Assembly: GCF_019799905.1 (NCBI RefSeq)
Contig: NZ_JABGCI010000005.1
Coordinates: forward strand, 186,001-250,000
Direction of reading: 5' to 3'
Source of the DNA: Trujillonella endophytica
GTDB taxonomy: Bacteria; Actinomycetota; Actinomycetes; Mycobacteriales; Geodermatophilaceae
DNA length: 64,000 nucleotides
Below, piece by piece: positions 51,693-59,195 of this stretch; position 1 is the stretch's first letter; every line of letters starts with the position of its first letter. A model generated the notes under the pieces. That model worked only from the letters and a program-made list of their open reading frames with translations. It was not told the DNA's origin and made no database searches. The position numbers and the translations under genes were made by a program.

Positions 51693-53065
51693 GCGGGACA
51701 CCGCTGCGCCGCGGCCCCGGCGCGGCGCCGCCGGTGCGGGCGGTGCACCTCGGGCTGGGCAGCTTCTTCCGCGCGCACCAGGCCTGGTACACCGACCGCG
51801 CCGCCGACGACGGCGACGCCTGGGGCATCGCCGCCTTCACCGGCCGCCGGCCCGACCTCGCCGAGGCACTGACCGCGCAGGAGGGCCTGTACACGCTGGT
51901 CACCCGGAGCTCCGAGGGCGACCGGTTCGACGTCGTCCGGTCGGTGTCCCGGGCGCACGCCGCCGCCGACTCCGACGCCTGGCTCGACCTCCTCGCCTCC
52001 CCCGCCGTGCGGGTCCTGACCACGACCGTCACCGAGGCCGGCTACCACCGCCGGCCGACCGGGGGCCTGGACGTCGACTCCCCGCAGGTGGCCCGGGACC
52101 TCGCCGCCCTGCGCGCCGACCCCCGGGCCCCGGTGACCTCGGTCCCGGCCCGGATCACCGCCGGCCTGCTGGCGCGCCGCGCCGCCGACGCCGGTCCCCT
52201 GACCCTCGTGCCCTGCGACAACCTGCCCGACAACGGCGCCGCCCTCGCCGAGGTCGTCCTGGGCTGCGCCGCCGCGGTCGACCCGGCCCTGGCGGAGTGG
52301 ATCGGCGCGCAGGTCGCGACCGCCACCACGATGGTCGACCGCATCACGCCCGAACCCACGGACGCCGACCGCCGGACGGTGCTGGAGGGCACCGGGACCG
52401 ACGACCGCGCGCCCGTGGTCACCGAGCCGTTCAGCGAGTGGGTCGTGGCCGGCGACTTCCCCGGCGGCCGGCCGGCCTGGGAGCGCGCCGGCGCCGTCCT
52501 CACCGACGACGTCACGCCGTTCGAGCAGCGCAAGCTCTGGCTGCTCAACGGCGGCCACTCCCTGCTGGCCTACGTCGGGGGCGTGCGCGGCTGCGCGACG
52601 GTCGCCGAGGCCGTCGCCGACGCGCACTGCGCCGACCTCCTCCGGGCGTGGTGGGCCCTCTGCACGCCGCACCTCGCCGTCGGTCCCCACGAGGCGGCGC
52701 GCTACTCCGCGGCGCTGCTCGACCGGTTCGCCAACCCGCGGATCCGGCACGCACTCGCCCAGATCGCCACGGACGGCTCGCAGAAGCTGCCCGTCCGGCT
52801 GCTGCCGGTGCTGCGCCTGGAGCGGGCCGCCGGGCGGCTGCCCGGGCCCGCGGTCGCCGTGCTCGCCGCGTGGGTGGCCCACCTGCGTGGGGCCGGCCCC
52901 GCGGTGCGCGACGTGCGGGCCGAGGAGCTGACCCGGCTGGCCGACGGCGACCTCGCGACCGCCATCCCGCGTGTGCTGGCCGCCCTCGACCCGGCCCTGG
53001 CCGACGACGCCGAGCTGGTCGGCGCGGTCCGGACCACGGCCCTCGGGATGCTGGGCCGCCGGTGA
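51689..53065 (+). CDS. uxuB: Mannitol dehydrogenase-family uronate reductase (fructuronate reductase-like)
   Basis: A 458-residue long-chain secondary-alcohol dehydrogenase. The Rossmann start VHLGLGSFFRAHQAWYTDRA binds NAD. The catalytic motif KLWLLNGGHSLLAY shows the Lys-x4-Asn-x2-His triad of the family, and the C-terminal domain has NPRIRHALAQIATDGSQKLP. Family members reduce fructuronate to mannonate, tagaturonate to altronate, or fructose to mannitol. Directly after uxaC, fructuronate reductase (D-mannonate forming) is the best reading; the symbol is assigned on context. Coupled by 4-base overlaps on both sides. Confidence 0.88.
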   Translation: MSGTPLRRGPGAAPPVRAVHLGLGSFFRAHQAWYTDRAADDGDAWGIAAFTGRRPDLAEALTAQEGLYTLVTRSSEGDRFDVVRSVSRAHAAADSDAWLDLLASPAVRVLTTTVTEAGYHRRPTGGLDVDSPQVARDLAALRADPRAPVTSVPARITAGLLARRAADAGPLTLVPCDNLPDNGAALAEVVLGCAAAVDPALAEWIGAQVATATTMVDRITPEPTDADRRTVLEGTGTDDRAPVVTEPFSEWVVAGDFPGGRPAWERAGAVLTDDVTPFEQRKLWLLNGGHSLLAYVGGVRGCATVAEAVADAHCADLLRAWWALCTPHLAVGPHEAARYSAALLDRFANPRIRHALAQIATDGSQKLPVRLLPVLRLERAAGRLPGPAVAVLAAWVAHLRGAGPAVRDVRAEELTRLADGDLATAIPRVLAALDPALADDAELVGAVRTTALGMLGRR

Positions 53066-54600
53066 GCGCGCCGGCTCCCGGGGGTCCGCCACCCGGGGAC
53101 GTCGTCATCGGCCTCGACGTGGGCACCACGGCCGTCAAGGCGGCGGCCTTCTCGCCCGGTACGCCGTGGCGGCACACGGCCCTGCGGGAGTACCCGCTGG
53201 CCGAGCCCCGGCCCGGCTGGCAGGTCCAGGATCCCGACGTCGTCGTGGCCGCGACCCTCGAGGCACTCCGGGAGTGCGTGGCGGCGACCCAGGGCGCACC
53301 CGTCACCGCGGTGTCGGTGGGCACCGCGATGCACGGCCTCCTCGCCCTCGACGCCGGGCACCGCCCCCTGACGCCCCTGCTCACCTGGGCCGACTCACGC
53401 TCCGTCGCGCAGGCCCGCGAGCTGCGCGCCTCCGGCGAGGCGACGGTCCTGCAGCGGGCGACCGGTACCCCGGTGCACCCGATGTCGCCGCTGACGAAGC
53501 TGATGTGGTTCGCCGCCTCCGACCCACGCACCTGCGCACGGGCCCGCTGGTGGGTCGGGCTGAAGGAGTACGTGCTCCTCGCCCTCACCGGCCTCCTGGT
53601 CACCGAGCTCTCCTCCGCGTCGGCCACCGGGCTGCTCGACCTCGCCGCGCGGGACTGGCACCCGGGCGCGCTGGAGCTCGCCGCGGTGGACCGCAGCCAG
53701 CTCGCGGAGGTCCTGCCCACCACCGCCATCCTCAGCTCCTCCCCCACGCTGGCCACCCGCACCGGCCTCCGCCCGGGCACGCCGGTCGTGGCCGGCGCCG
53801 CCGACGGACCGCTGGGCAACCTGGGTACCGGGGCGATGGCCCCGGGCACCGCCGGCCTGAACCTCGGCACCAGCGGCGCCGTGCGGATGGTCGTCGACCG
53901 GCCGCGCACGGACCCCGGCGGTCAGCTGTTCTGCTACGCGTTGACCCCCGAGCACTGGGTCGTGGGCGGGGCGATCAGCAACGGGGCCTCCGTGGTCCGG
54001 TGGGCCTCCGCGGCCCTGGCCCCGGACCTCGTGGGGTCCGCGGACGGCAGCGACGAGGCGCTCCTGGCGCTGGCCGCCGAGGCCCCGCCCGGCTGCGACG
54101 GGCTGCTCATGGTCCCCTACCTGGTCGCCGAGCGCGCGCCTCTCTGGGACCCGGAGCTCCCCGGCGCCTACCTGGGTCTGCGCCGCGGGCACACCCGCGC
54201 CCACCTCGTGCGCGCGGCCGTGGAGGGGGTCTGCCTGCAGCTGGCGAGCGTCGCCGACGCCCTCGACCGGGTCGAGCCGGTGACCCGCGTGCGCGCCACC
54301 GGCGGGGCGTTCCGCGCCCCGCTGTGGCGGACCTCCGTCGCCGCCGCCCTCGGCCGGCCGATGACGGTCGGTGCCGACGCCGAGGGCGGCGCGCTCGGCG
54401 CCGCGGCCCTGGGGTTGTTCGCGCTCGGCCACGTGTCCCGCCTCGAGGACGCGCCCGCCGCCCTCGTCCCCGCGGTGGACGAGCCGCCACCGGTCGCGGC
54501 CGACGCCGAGCAGGTCGCCGGCTTCGCCCAGCTGCGGGCGCGGCTCCCCGTACTGGTCGACGCGGTCGCCCGGCTCACCGCGGCGTCCTCGGCTCGGTAG
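53062..54600 (+). CDS. gntK: FGGY-type gluconokinase
   Basis: A 512-residue sugar kinase. The actin-fold phosphate loop VVIGLDVGTTAVKAAAF is at the N-terminus. PLTPLLTWADSRSVAQAREL, HPMSPLTKLMWF, the VGLKEYVLLALTG and LVTELSSASATGLLDLAARDW segments match the Bacillus-type GntK rather than xylulokinase or glycerol kinase. AADGPLGNLGTGAMAPGTAGLNLGTSG contains the catalytic and adenosine regions. Product: 6-phospho-D-gluconate. No mannonate dehydratase is present in the window, so gluconate must come from outside or from epimerisation of mannonate by the adjacent LarA homologue. Overlaps the reductase stop by 4 bases. Confidence 0.9.
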   Translation: MSAPAPGGPPPGDVVIGLDVGTTAVKAAAFSPGTPWRHTALREYPLAEPRPGWQVQDPDVVVAATLEALRECVAATQGAPVTAVSVGTAMHGLLALDAGHRPLTPLLTWADSRSVAQARELRASGEATVLQRATGTPVHPMSPLTKLMWFAASDPRTCARARWWVGLKEYVLLALTGLLVTELSSASATGLLDLAARDWHPGALELAAVDRSQLAEVLPTTAILSSSPTLATRTGLRPGTPVVAGAADGPLGNLGTGAMAPGTAGLNLGTSGAVRMVVDRPRTDPGGQLFCYALTPEHWVVGGAISNGASVVRWASAALAPDLVGSADGSDEALLALAAEAPPGCDGLLMVPYLVAERAPLWDPELPGAYLGLRRGHTRAHLVRAAVEGVCLQLASVADALDRVEPVTRVRATGGAFRAPLWRTSVAAALGRPMTVGADAEGGALGAAALGLFALGHVSRLEDAPAALVPAVDEPPPVAADAEQVAGFAQLRARLPVLVDAVARLTAASSAR

Positions 54601-54630
54601 CCGACGCGCGGCCCCGGGGGCCGCCCTGAG

Positions 54631-54659
54631 AGTGCACTCCCTGATGCACTATGGTGCAC
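54631..54659 (+). promoter_or_regulatory. Dyad and GTGCAC boxes before the XRE-cupin gene
   Basis: AGTGCA (54631-54636) and TGCACT (54645-54650) are perfect inverted copies 8 bases apart. GTGCAC recurs at 54654-54659, and CACTAT (54647-54652) is a -10 candidate placed for a leaderless start at 54663. Probable autoregulatory operator. Confidence 0.6.
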
Positions 54660-54662
54660 CGC

Positions 54663-55265
54663 ATGGACGGGACGGCACCCCTCAGCCGGGTCATCGGGGA
54701 GCGGGTCAAGCAGGAGCGCCGGGCTCGCCAGTGGACGCTGGACCAGCTGGCCGCCGTCTCCGGGGTCAGCCGACGCATGCTGGTCAACATCGAGCAGGGC
54801 GGCGCCAATCCGAGCATCGCCGTCCTCCTCAAGCTGAGCGACGCCCTCGGCGTCGGCCTGTCGGCGCTGGTCGAGTCCCCCGGGCCGACCGCGGTGAAGC
54901 TGACCCGCAGCGGCACGGGGCCCGTGCTGTGGTCGGGCGAGGCGGGCGGACGCGCGGTCCTCGTCGCGAGCACCGTGCCGCCCGACGTCGTCGAGCTGTG
55001 GGACTGGAGTCTCGGCCCCGGTGAGCGCCATGCCAGCGACGCCCACGTGGCCGGGACCCACGAGCTGTTGCACGTCCTGCAGGGGGCCGTCGTCGTCGAG
55101 GTCGCCGAGCAGGTGGTCAGGCTCGAGACCGGGGACGCGCTGTCGTTCCCGGGCGACGTGCCGCACGCGTACGCCAACGCCGGCAGCTCGCCGGCCCACT
55201 TCTCGCTGTCGGTCTCCGAGCCCGCCGTCGGCACGACACCGCGAGGGAGGACCACCCATGCGTGA
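54663..55265 (+). CDS. XRE-family regulator with C-terminal cupin
   Basis: A 200-residue transcription factor. The helix-turn-helix is RQWTLDQLAAVSGVSRRMLV, followed by NIEQGGANPSIAVLLKLSDAL. The cupin (about 95-195) has HELLHVLQGAVVVEV and LETGDALSFPGDVPHAYANA, ligand-binding barrel motifs. Such proteins control amino acid or polyamine transporters, and here a B3/B4 gene and an EamA exporter follow in the same unit. I think it serves these rather than the uronate genes. Start: ATG 54663; ATG 54651 is in frame but overlaps the operator. Confidence 0.88.
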   Translation: MDGTAPLSRVIGERVKQERRARQWTLDQLAAVSGVSRRMLVNIEQGGANPSIAVLLKLSDALGVGLSALVESPGPTAVKLTRSGTGPVLWSGEAGGRAVLVASTVPPDVVELWDWSLGPGERHASDAHVAGTHELLHVLQGAVVVEVAEQVVRLETGDALSFPGDVPHAYANAGSSPAHFSLSVSEPAVGTTPRGRTTHA

Positions 55266-55968
55266 CCTGCCGGCCCTGCTGGCGCATGCCGACGTCGACG
55301 AGGCCGTCTTCGCGCTGCGACCGGACTACCGCGTGCTGCTGGTGGCGGTCGAGGGCATCGAGCCCGGCCCGAGTGACGCCGGCACCGAGGAGCTGCTGCA
55401 GCGGGCGGAGGCGAGCGCGCGGCAGTCGCTGGCGGACCGGCCGGTGGAGGACCTGCCGCACGTCGCGGCCTGGCGCGAGGCGTACCGGGCGTTCGGCGCC
55501 AAGCCGCAGCGCACCCGCAACAGTCTCGAGGCGCTGATGCGCCGTGCCGGGGACGGGCTGCCCCGGGTGAACCGGCTCACCGACGTCTACAACGCGATGT
55601 CCGTGGTGCACCAGGTCCCGTTCGGTGGCGAGGACCTCGACCGCTACACCGGACCGCCCCGACTGGTCCGCGCCACCGGTCAGGAGTCGTTCGACACGAG
55701 GTCGGGCGGCGAGCCGGTCGTGGAGCACCCCGAGGTCGGCGAGGTCGTCTGGTGCGACGACGCCGGCGTCACCTGCCGCCGCTGGAACTGGCGACAGGCC
55801 AGGCGCACCCAGCTGACCGACGACACGACCGCCGCGCTCTTCGTCCTCGACGCCCTCGCGCCCCTCACCGACGACGCGCTCGGCGCCGCCGCCGACGACC
55901 TGGTCGGGCACCTGCGCCGGCTCGGACCCGACGTGCGGGTCGCCCGCCGACTGCTGGGCCGCCCGTGA
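55258..55968 (+). CDS. B3/B4 tRNA-binding-domain protein
   Basis: A 236-residue stand-alone B3/B4 domain, the editing-module fold of bacterial phenylalanyl-tRNA synthetase beta chains. AWREAYRAFGAKPQRTRNSLEALMRR and VNRLTDVYNAMSVVHQVPFGGEDLDRY are the conserved family stretches. It possibly edits or deacylates a mischarged tRNA or binds an amino acid; unproven. The ATG overlaps the regulator's stop by 8 bases, with GAGGGAGGA upstream, and its stop overlaps the EamA start by 4 bases. Confidence 0.9.
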   Translation: MRDLPALLAHADVDEAVFALRPDYRVLLVAVEGIEPGPSDAGTEELLQRAEASARQSLADRPVEDLPHVAAWREAYRAFGAKPQRTRNSLEALMRRAGDGLPRVNRLTDVYNAMSVVHQVPFGGEDLDRYTGPPRLVRATGQESFDTRSGGEPVVEHPEVGEVVWCDDAGVTCRRWNWRQARRTQLTDDTTAALFVLDALAPLTDDALGAAADDLVGHLRRLGPDVRVARRLLGRP

Positions 55969-56879
55969 CCTCCTGGCGGTCGGCGGCCGGCACGGTTCCG
56001 CCGTGGTCGTTGGCGATCAGCGCGATGCTGTCGGTGCAGCTCGGGTCGGCGCTGTCGGTGGACCTGATCGACACCGTGGGCGCGGCGGGAACGGCGTGGC
56101 TGCGTCTGACTGCCGGCGCGCTGGTGTTCCTGGTGCTGGCTCGCCCGCCGCTGCGGTCGGTCCGGCGTGCCGACCTGCCCGCACTGCTCGGTCTGGGCGT
56201 CGTCAGCGGACTCACCACGATCTGCTTCCTCGCGGCGCTGGACCGCATCCCGCTCGGTACCGCCGTCGCCATCGAGTTCCTGGGGCCCCTGACCGTCGCG
56301 GCGGTGCGCAGCCACGACGCTCGCGTCCTGGTCTGGCCGTGCCTGGCCCTGGTGGGTGTCGTGGGTCTGACCGAACCGTGGGAGGGCAGCGTCGACCTCG
56401 TCGGTGTCGGCATCGCGGCGGTCGCCGCAGTCGGCTGGGCGGGGTACATCGTGCTGACGCAACACGTCGGGGATCGCTTCGCCGGCCTCACGGCCCTGTC
56501 GATGACCGTGCCGATCGCCGCCGCGACGGCAGCCGTCGTGGGGGTGCCGCAGGCTGCCGGGGATCTCAGCGTCCAGGTGGTGCTGGCGGCCGCGGGACTC
56601 GCGCTCCTCCTCCCGGTGCTGCCGTACGCGCTCGAGATGCTCGCCCTGCGCCGGATGACGCACACCGCCTTCGGCACGCTCATGGCCCTCGAGCCGGCGA
56701 TGGGACTGCTGCTCGGACTGCTCGTGCTGTCCCAGCAGCCGTCACCGGTGCAGCTCGTCGGCATCCTCCTCGTCGTCGTCGCCGGTGCCGGCGCGCAACG
56801 CGGCGGTCGCCGGACCACGCCGACCGGGACGTCCTCAGGCCCCGTCCTGCCGCCCATCACCACTCCGGAGCCGATGTGA
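55965..56879 (+). CDS. EamA/RhtA-like exporter
   Basis: A 304-residue inner-membrane protein with ten membrane segments. AISAMLSVQLGSALSVDLID begins the first repeat, and TTICFLAALDRIPLGTAVAIEFLGPL and MALEPAMGLLLGLLVLSQQPS are typical of RhtA-type threonine/homoserine exporters. Substrate is likely an amino acid or derivative. Organised XRE-cupin, B3/B4, EamA, MOSC with overlapping ends, so all four are probably translated from one message. Confidence 0.9.
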   Translation: MTSWRSAAGTVPPWSLAISAMLSVQLGSALSVDLIDTVGAAGTAWLRLTAGALVFLVLARPPLRSVRRADLPALLGLGVVSGLTTICFLAALDRIPLGTAVAIEFLGPLTVAAVRSHDARVLVWPCLALVGVVGLTEPWEGSVDLVGVGIAAVAAVGWAGYIVLTQHVGDRFAGLTALSMTVPIAAATAAVVGVPQAAGDLSVQVVLAAAGLALLLPVLPYALEMLALRRMTHTAFGTLMALEPAMGLLLGLLVLSQQPSPVQLVGILLVVVAGAGAQRGGRRTTPTGTSSGPVLPPITTPEPM

Positions 56880-57793
56880 TCGACACCGCCCTGCCCGACG
56901 GACCCGGCAGCCCCCTCGCCCGCGGCCTCGCCGCCTGCCTGTCGTCGGTCACCGAAGTCCCGCTCCCCGAGCTGCCGGCCTCGGGTGACGCACCGATCTC
57001 CCACGCTCTCGGCGCGTACAAGAGCTGGCTCGCCGGCCACGGCTCCGGTCTGGTCCCCATCGCCGACCCCCGCTCGTTCCAGTGGGCCGGCTGGTGGATC
57101 GCCATCGTCGACCGCAACGACAGCCCCCTGGCCGACGGGCCGGAGCGTCAGGTCGCGGTGCTGGCGTTCGGCACACCGCCCGGCGTCGTCCTCAGCCCGC
57201 AGGACCCGGCACTGCTCGGCCGCGCCACAGCAGATCTCGAGATCAGCAGCGCCTACGCCGTCGCATCGCTGGACCCCGTGCTGCCCGCGACGCAGGAGGG
57301 CCGCGAGCTGAGGGGCGTCGTCGAGCTGCTCGCTGTCGCACCTCGCGCCGGCGCGCCCATGCAGCTCGTCCCGCGGGCTCGCGCGCTCCCCGGCCGTGGC
57401 CTGGAGGGCGACCGCTACGCCGACGGCTCCGGCACCTTCAGCCCCCGCGGCACGCGCAAGCCCGGCTACGAGCTGACCCTGATCGCCGCCGAGGTGCTCG
57501 AGGACCTCACGACGCGCGATGCCGCCATCGACTTCGGCAGCACCCGGCGCAACGTCCTCACCCGCGGCATCGACGTCAACGCGCTCGTCGGCCGCGACTT
57601 CACGATCGGCGACGTCCACTGCCGCGGCCTGCGTCTCGCCGAACCCTGCGCTCATCTGGAACGGCTCCACGGGCCCGGCCTGCTGCGACCGCTCATCCAC
57701 CGCGGCGGGCTGCGCGCCGACGTCCTCACCGACGGCGGCATCGCCGAGGGCAGCGTCATCCTCACCAGGCCGAGGCCTCGCACCTCGCCCTGA
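56876..57793 (+). CDS. MOSC-domain protein
   Basis: A 305-residue protein whose C-terminal half is a MOSC domain. LPGRGLEGDRYADGSGTFSPRG, TRRNVLTRGIDVNALVGRDF and CRGLRLAEPCAHLERLHGPG (with the conserved Cys that binds the sulfur or metal centre) are the hallmark segments. The N-terminal half (about 1-140) has LGAYKSWLAGHGSGLVPIAD and is unassigned. MOSC proteins handle activated sulfur for molybdenum cofactor-type enzymes or N-hydroxylated compounds. The GTG overlaps the EamA stop. Confidence 0.85.
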   Translation: MIDTALPDGPGSPLARGLAACLSSVTEVPLPELPASGDAPISHALGAYKSWLAGHGSGLVPIADPRSFQWAGWWIAIVDRNDSPLADGPERQVAVLAFGTPPGVVLSPQDPALLGRATADLEISSAYAVASLDPVLPATQEGRELRGVVELLAVAPRAGAPMQLVPRARALPGRGLEGDRYADGSGTFSPRGTRKPGYELTLIAAEVLEDLTTRDAAIDFGSTRRNVLTRGIDVNALVGRDFTIGDVHCRGLRLAEPCAHLERLHGPGLLRPLIHRGGLRADVLTDGGIAEGSVILTRPRPRTSP

Positions 57794-57860
57794 GACGTCC
57801 GCTAGTCGTCCTCCACCCGCGTCGTCGTCCGGTGGGCGGCGACGTCACGTCAGGGCGGCA

Positions 57861-59195
57861 CTAGCGCACGCCGCGCACCCGCAGGCCGATGACGAGACCA
57901 CCGGCCACCGCCAGCACCGCGGCCACGAGGTAGAGCAGCGTGTAGTTGGCCTCGCCGGCCGTGGCGCCGATCGAGACGACGACCGGCGAGAGGAACGGCG
58001 CGAGGCTGCTCGGGATCCGCTGGCTGAAGGTGAAGATCGCCATGTACTTTCCGGCAGCGGTCTCCCGTTCGGGGAGGATGTCGAGCACGATGGCCTGGTT
58101 GGCCGCGGCGAACACGGCGATGGCCGTGGCCGTGAGCCCGGCGCCCGTCACCAGGGCGCCGAAGGAGTGGGCGAAGGCGGTCACGACCGAGCCGGCGGCC
58201 AGGAGCACCGTGGCGCCGACGACGAACGGCCGACGGCGGCCCAGGCGGTCGGAGAGCCAGCCCGCGCCCAAGGACCCCACGAAACTGCCGGCGATGCCCA
58301 CCGACGCGGTCACCGCGACGAACCCCGCCACCTCCTCGAGGCCCACGCCGAGCCGCTCGGCGTAGAGGTACGTGCTGAAGGTCGTGGTCATCGAGACGCC
58401 GAGGAAGACCGCGAAGCGGCCGAGCCAGTTCCACGCGAAGTCGGGATGGGCGCGGGGGCTGAACCCGAAGGAGCGCAGCAGCCCGCCGGGGGTGAGGGCG
58501 CCGGGCACGTGGAGACCGCGGGAGTCCTCCTCGCGCGAGAGCAGCAGGAACGGCACCACGAGCACCGCGCCCGTGAGCCCGGGCAGGAGGAACAGCAGCG
58601 GGCTGTCGAGCGCGACCGCACCGGCGAGGAGCACGCCGACCACCGCTGCGAGCTGGACGGTGAACCCGGTGTAGCCGGCGAGCTTGCCGCGCTGCTGCGG
58701 CAGGAGGTGGTCGGCCAGCATGTTGTTCAGGGCGCCGCCCGCCGTCGCCCAGCCGAGGCTCGTCATCGCCCACCCCGCCGTGAGCACAGCCAGGCCGTCC
58801 GCCACGGCCATGGTCGCGAGGCCGGCGAGGCCGAGCGCGGTGCCGGCCAGCAACCAGGGACGGCGCCGGCCCAGCCGGGAGCGGGTGCGGTCGCTGAGCG
58901 TCCCGATCACCGGGGCGGCGAGCAGGGAGACGACCGACCCGCCGCCGAGCACGAACCCCAGCACCTCGGCCTGCCCGGGGGCCAGCTGCTGGACGCGCAC
59001 GGCCAGCGAGTAGGCCATCGGCCCGAGCAGCGCCATCGACGAGCCGAAGTTGGCCAGCACCAGCAGCAGCAGGCGGGTGCGGGACAGCCCGGCCGGCTGC
59101 CGGGGTCCCGCCGGCGGGGCGGCCGGGCCGGCGGTGATCTGCGGGGAACTCCCGGCCACCGGCACGACCGGGTCCCCGCCGGCGGGAGTGGTCAC
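57861..59195 (-). CDS. MFS transporter, likely glycoside/glucuronide importer
   Basis: A 444-residue permease with 12 membrane segments. SDRTRSRLGRRRPWLLAGT and SDRLGRRRPFVVGATVLLA are the repeated loop motifs, close to the glycoside-pentoside-hexuronide (GPH) pattern SDRTRSRWGRRRP. The end overlaps nothing; 67 bases separate it from the convergent MOSC gene. It overlaps the uidA stop by 4 bases and is downstream of it, as uidB follows uidA in E. coli. Uptake of beta-glucuronides or galactosides is therefore inferred. GTG 59195 is the coupled start. Confidence 0.88.
   Translation of the reverse strand: MTTPAGGDPVVPVAGSSPQITAGPAAPPAGPRQPAGLSRTRLLLLVLANFGSSMALLGPMAYSLAVRVQQLAPGQAEVLGFVLGGGSVVSLLAAPVIGTLSDRTRSRLGRRRPWLLAGTALGLAGLATMAVADGLAVLTAGWAMTSLGWATAGGALNNMLADHLLPQQRGKLAGYTGFTVQLAAVVGVLLAGAVALDSPLLFLLPGLTGAVLVVPFLLLSREEDSRGLHVPGALTPGGLLRSFGFSPRAHPDFAWNWLGRFAVFLGVSMTTTFSTYLYAERLGVGLEEVAGFVAVTASVGIAGSFVGSLGAGWLSDRLGRRRPFVVGATVLLAAGSVVTAFAHSFGALVTGAGLTATAIAVFAAANQAIVLDILPERETAAGKYMAIFTFSQRIPSSLAPFLSPVVVSIGATAGEANYTLLYLVAAVLAVAGGLVIGLRVRGVR

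Noticed and set aside
53062..54600. Xylulokinase
   Set aside because: The HSLI-type region, LKEYVLLALTG and SSASATGLLDL motifs resemble FGGY gluconokinases more, and the pathway context needs gluconate phosphorylation.
54663..55265. XRE-cupin protein as regulator of the uronate genes
   Set aside because: It is translationally tied to the B3/B4 and EamA genes and has a private operator-like dyad; control of uxaC/larA is possible but not supported.
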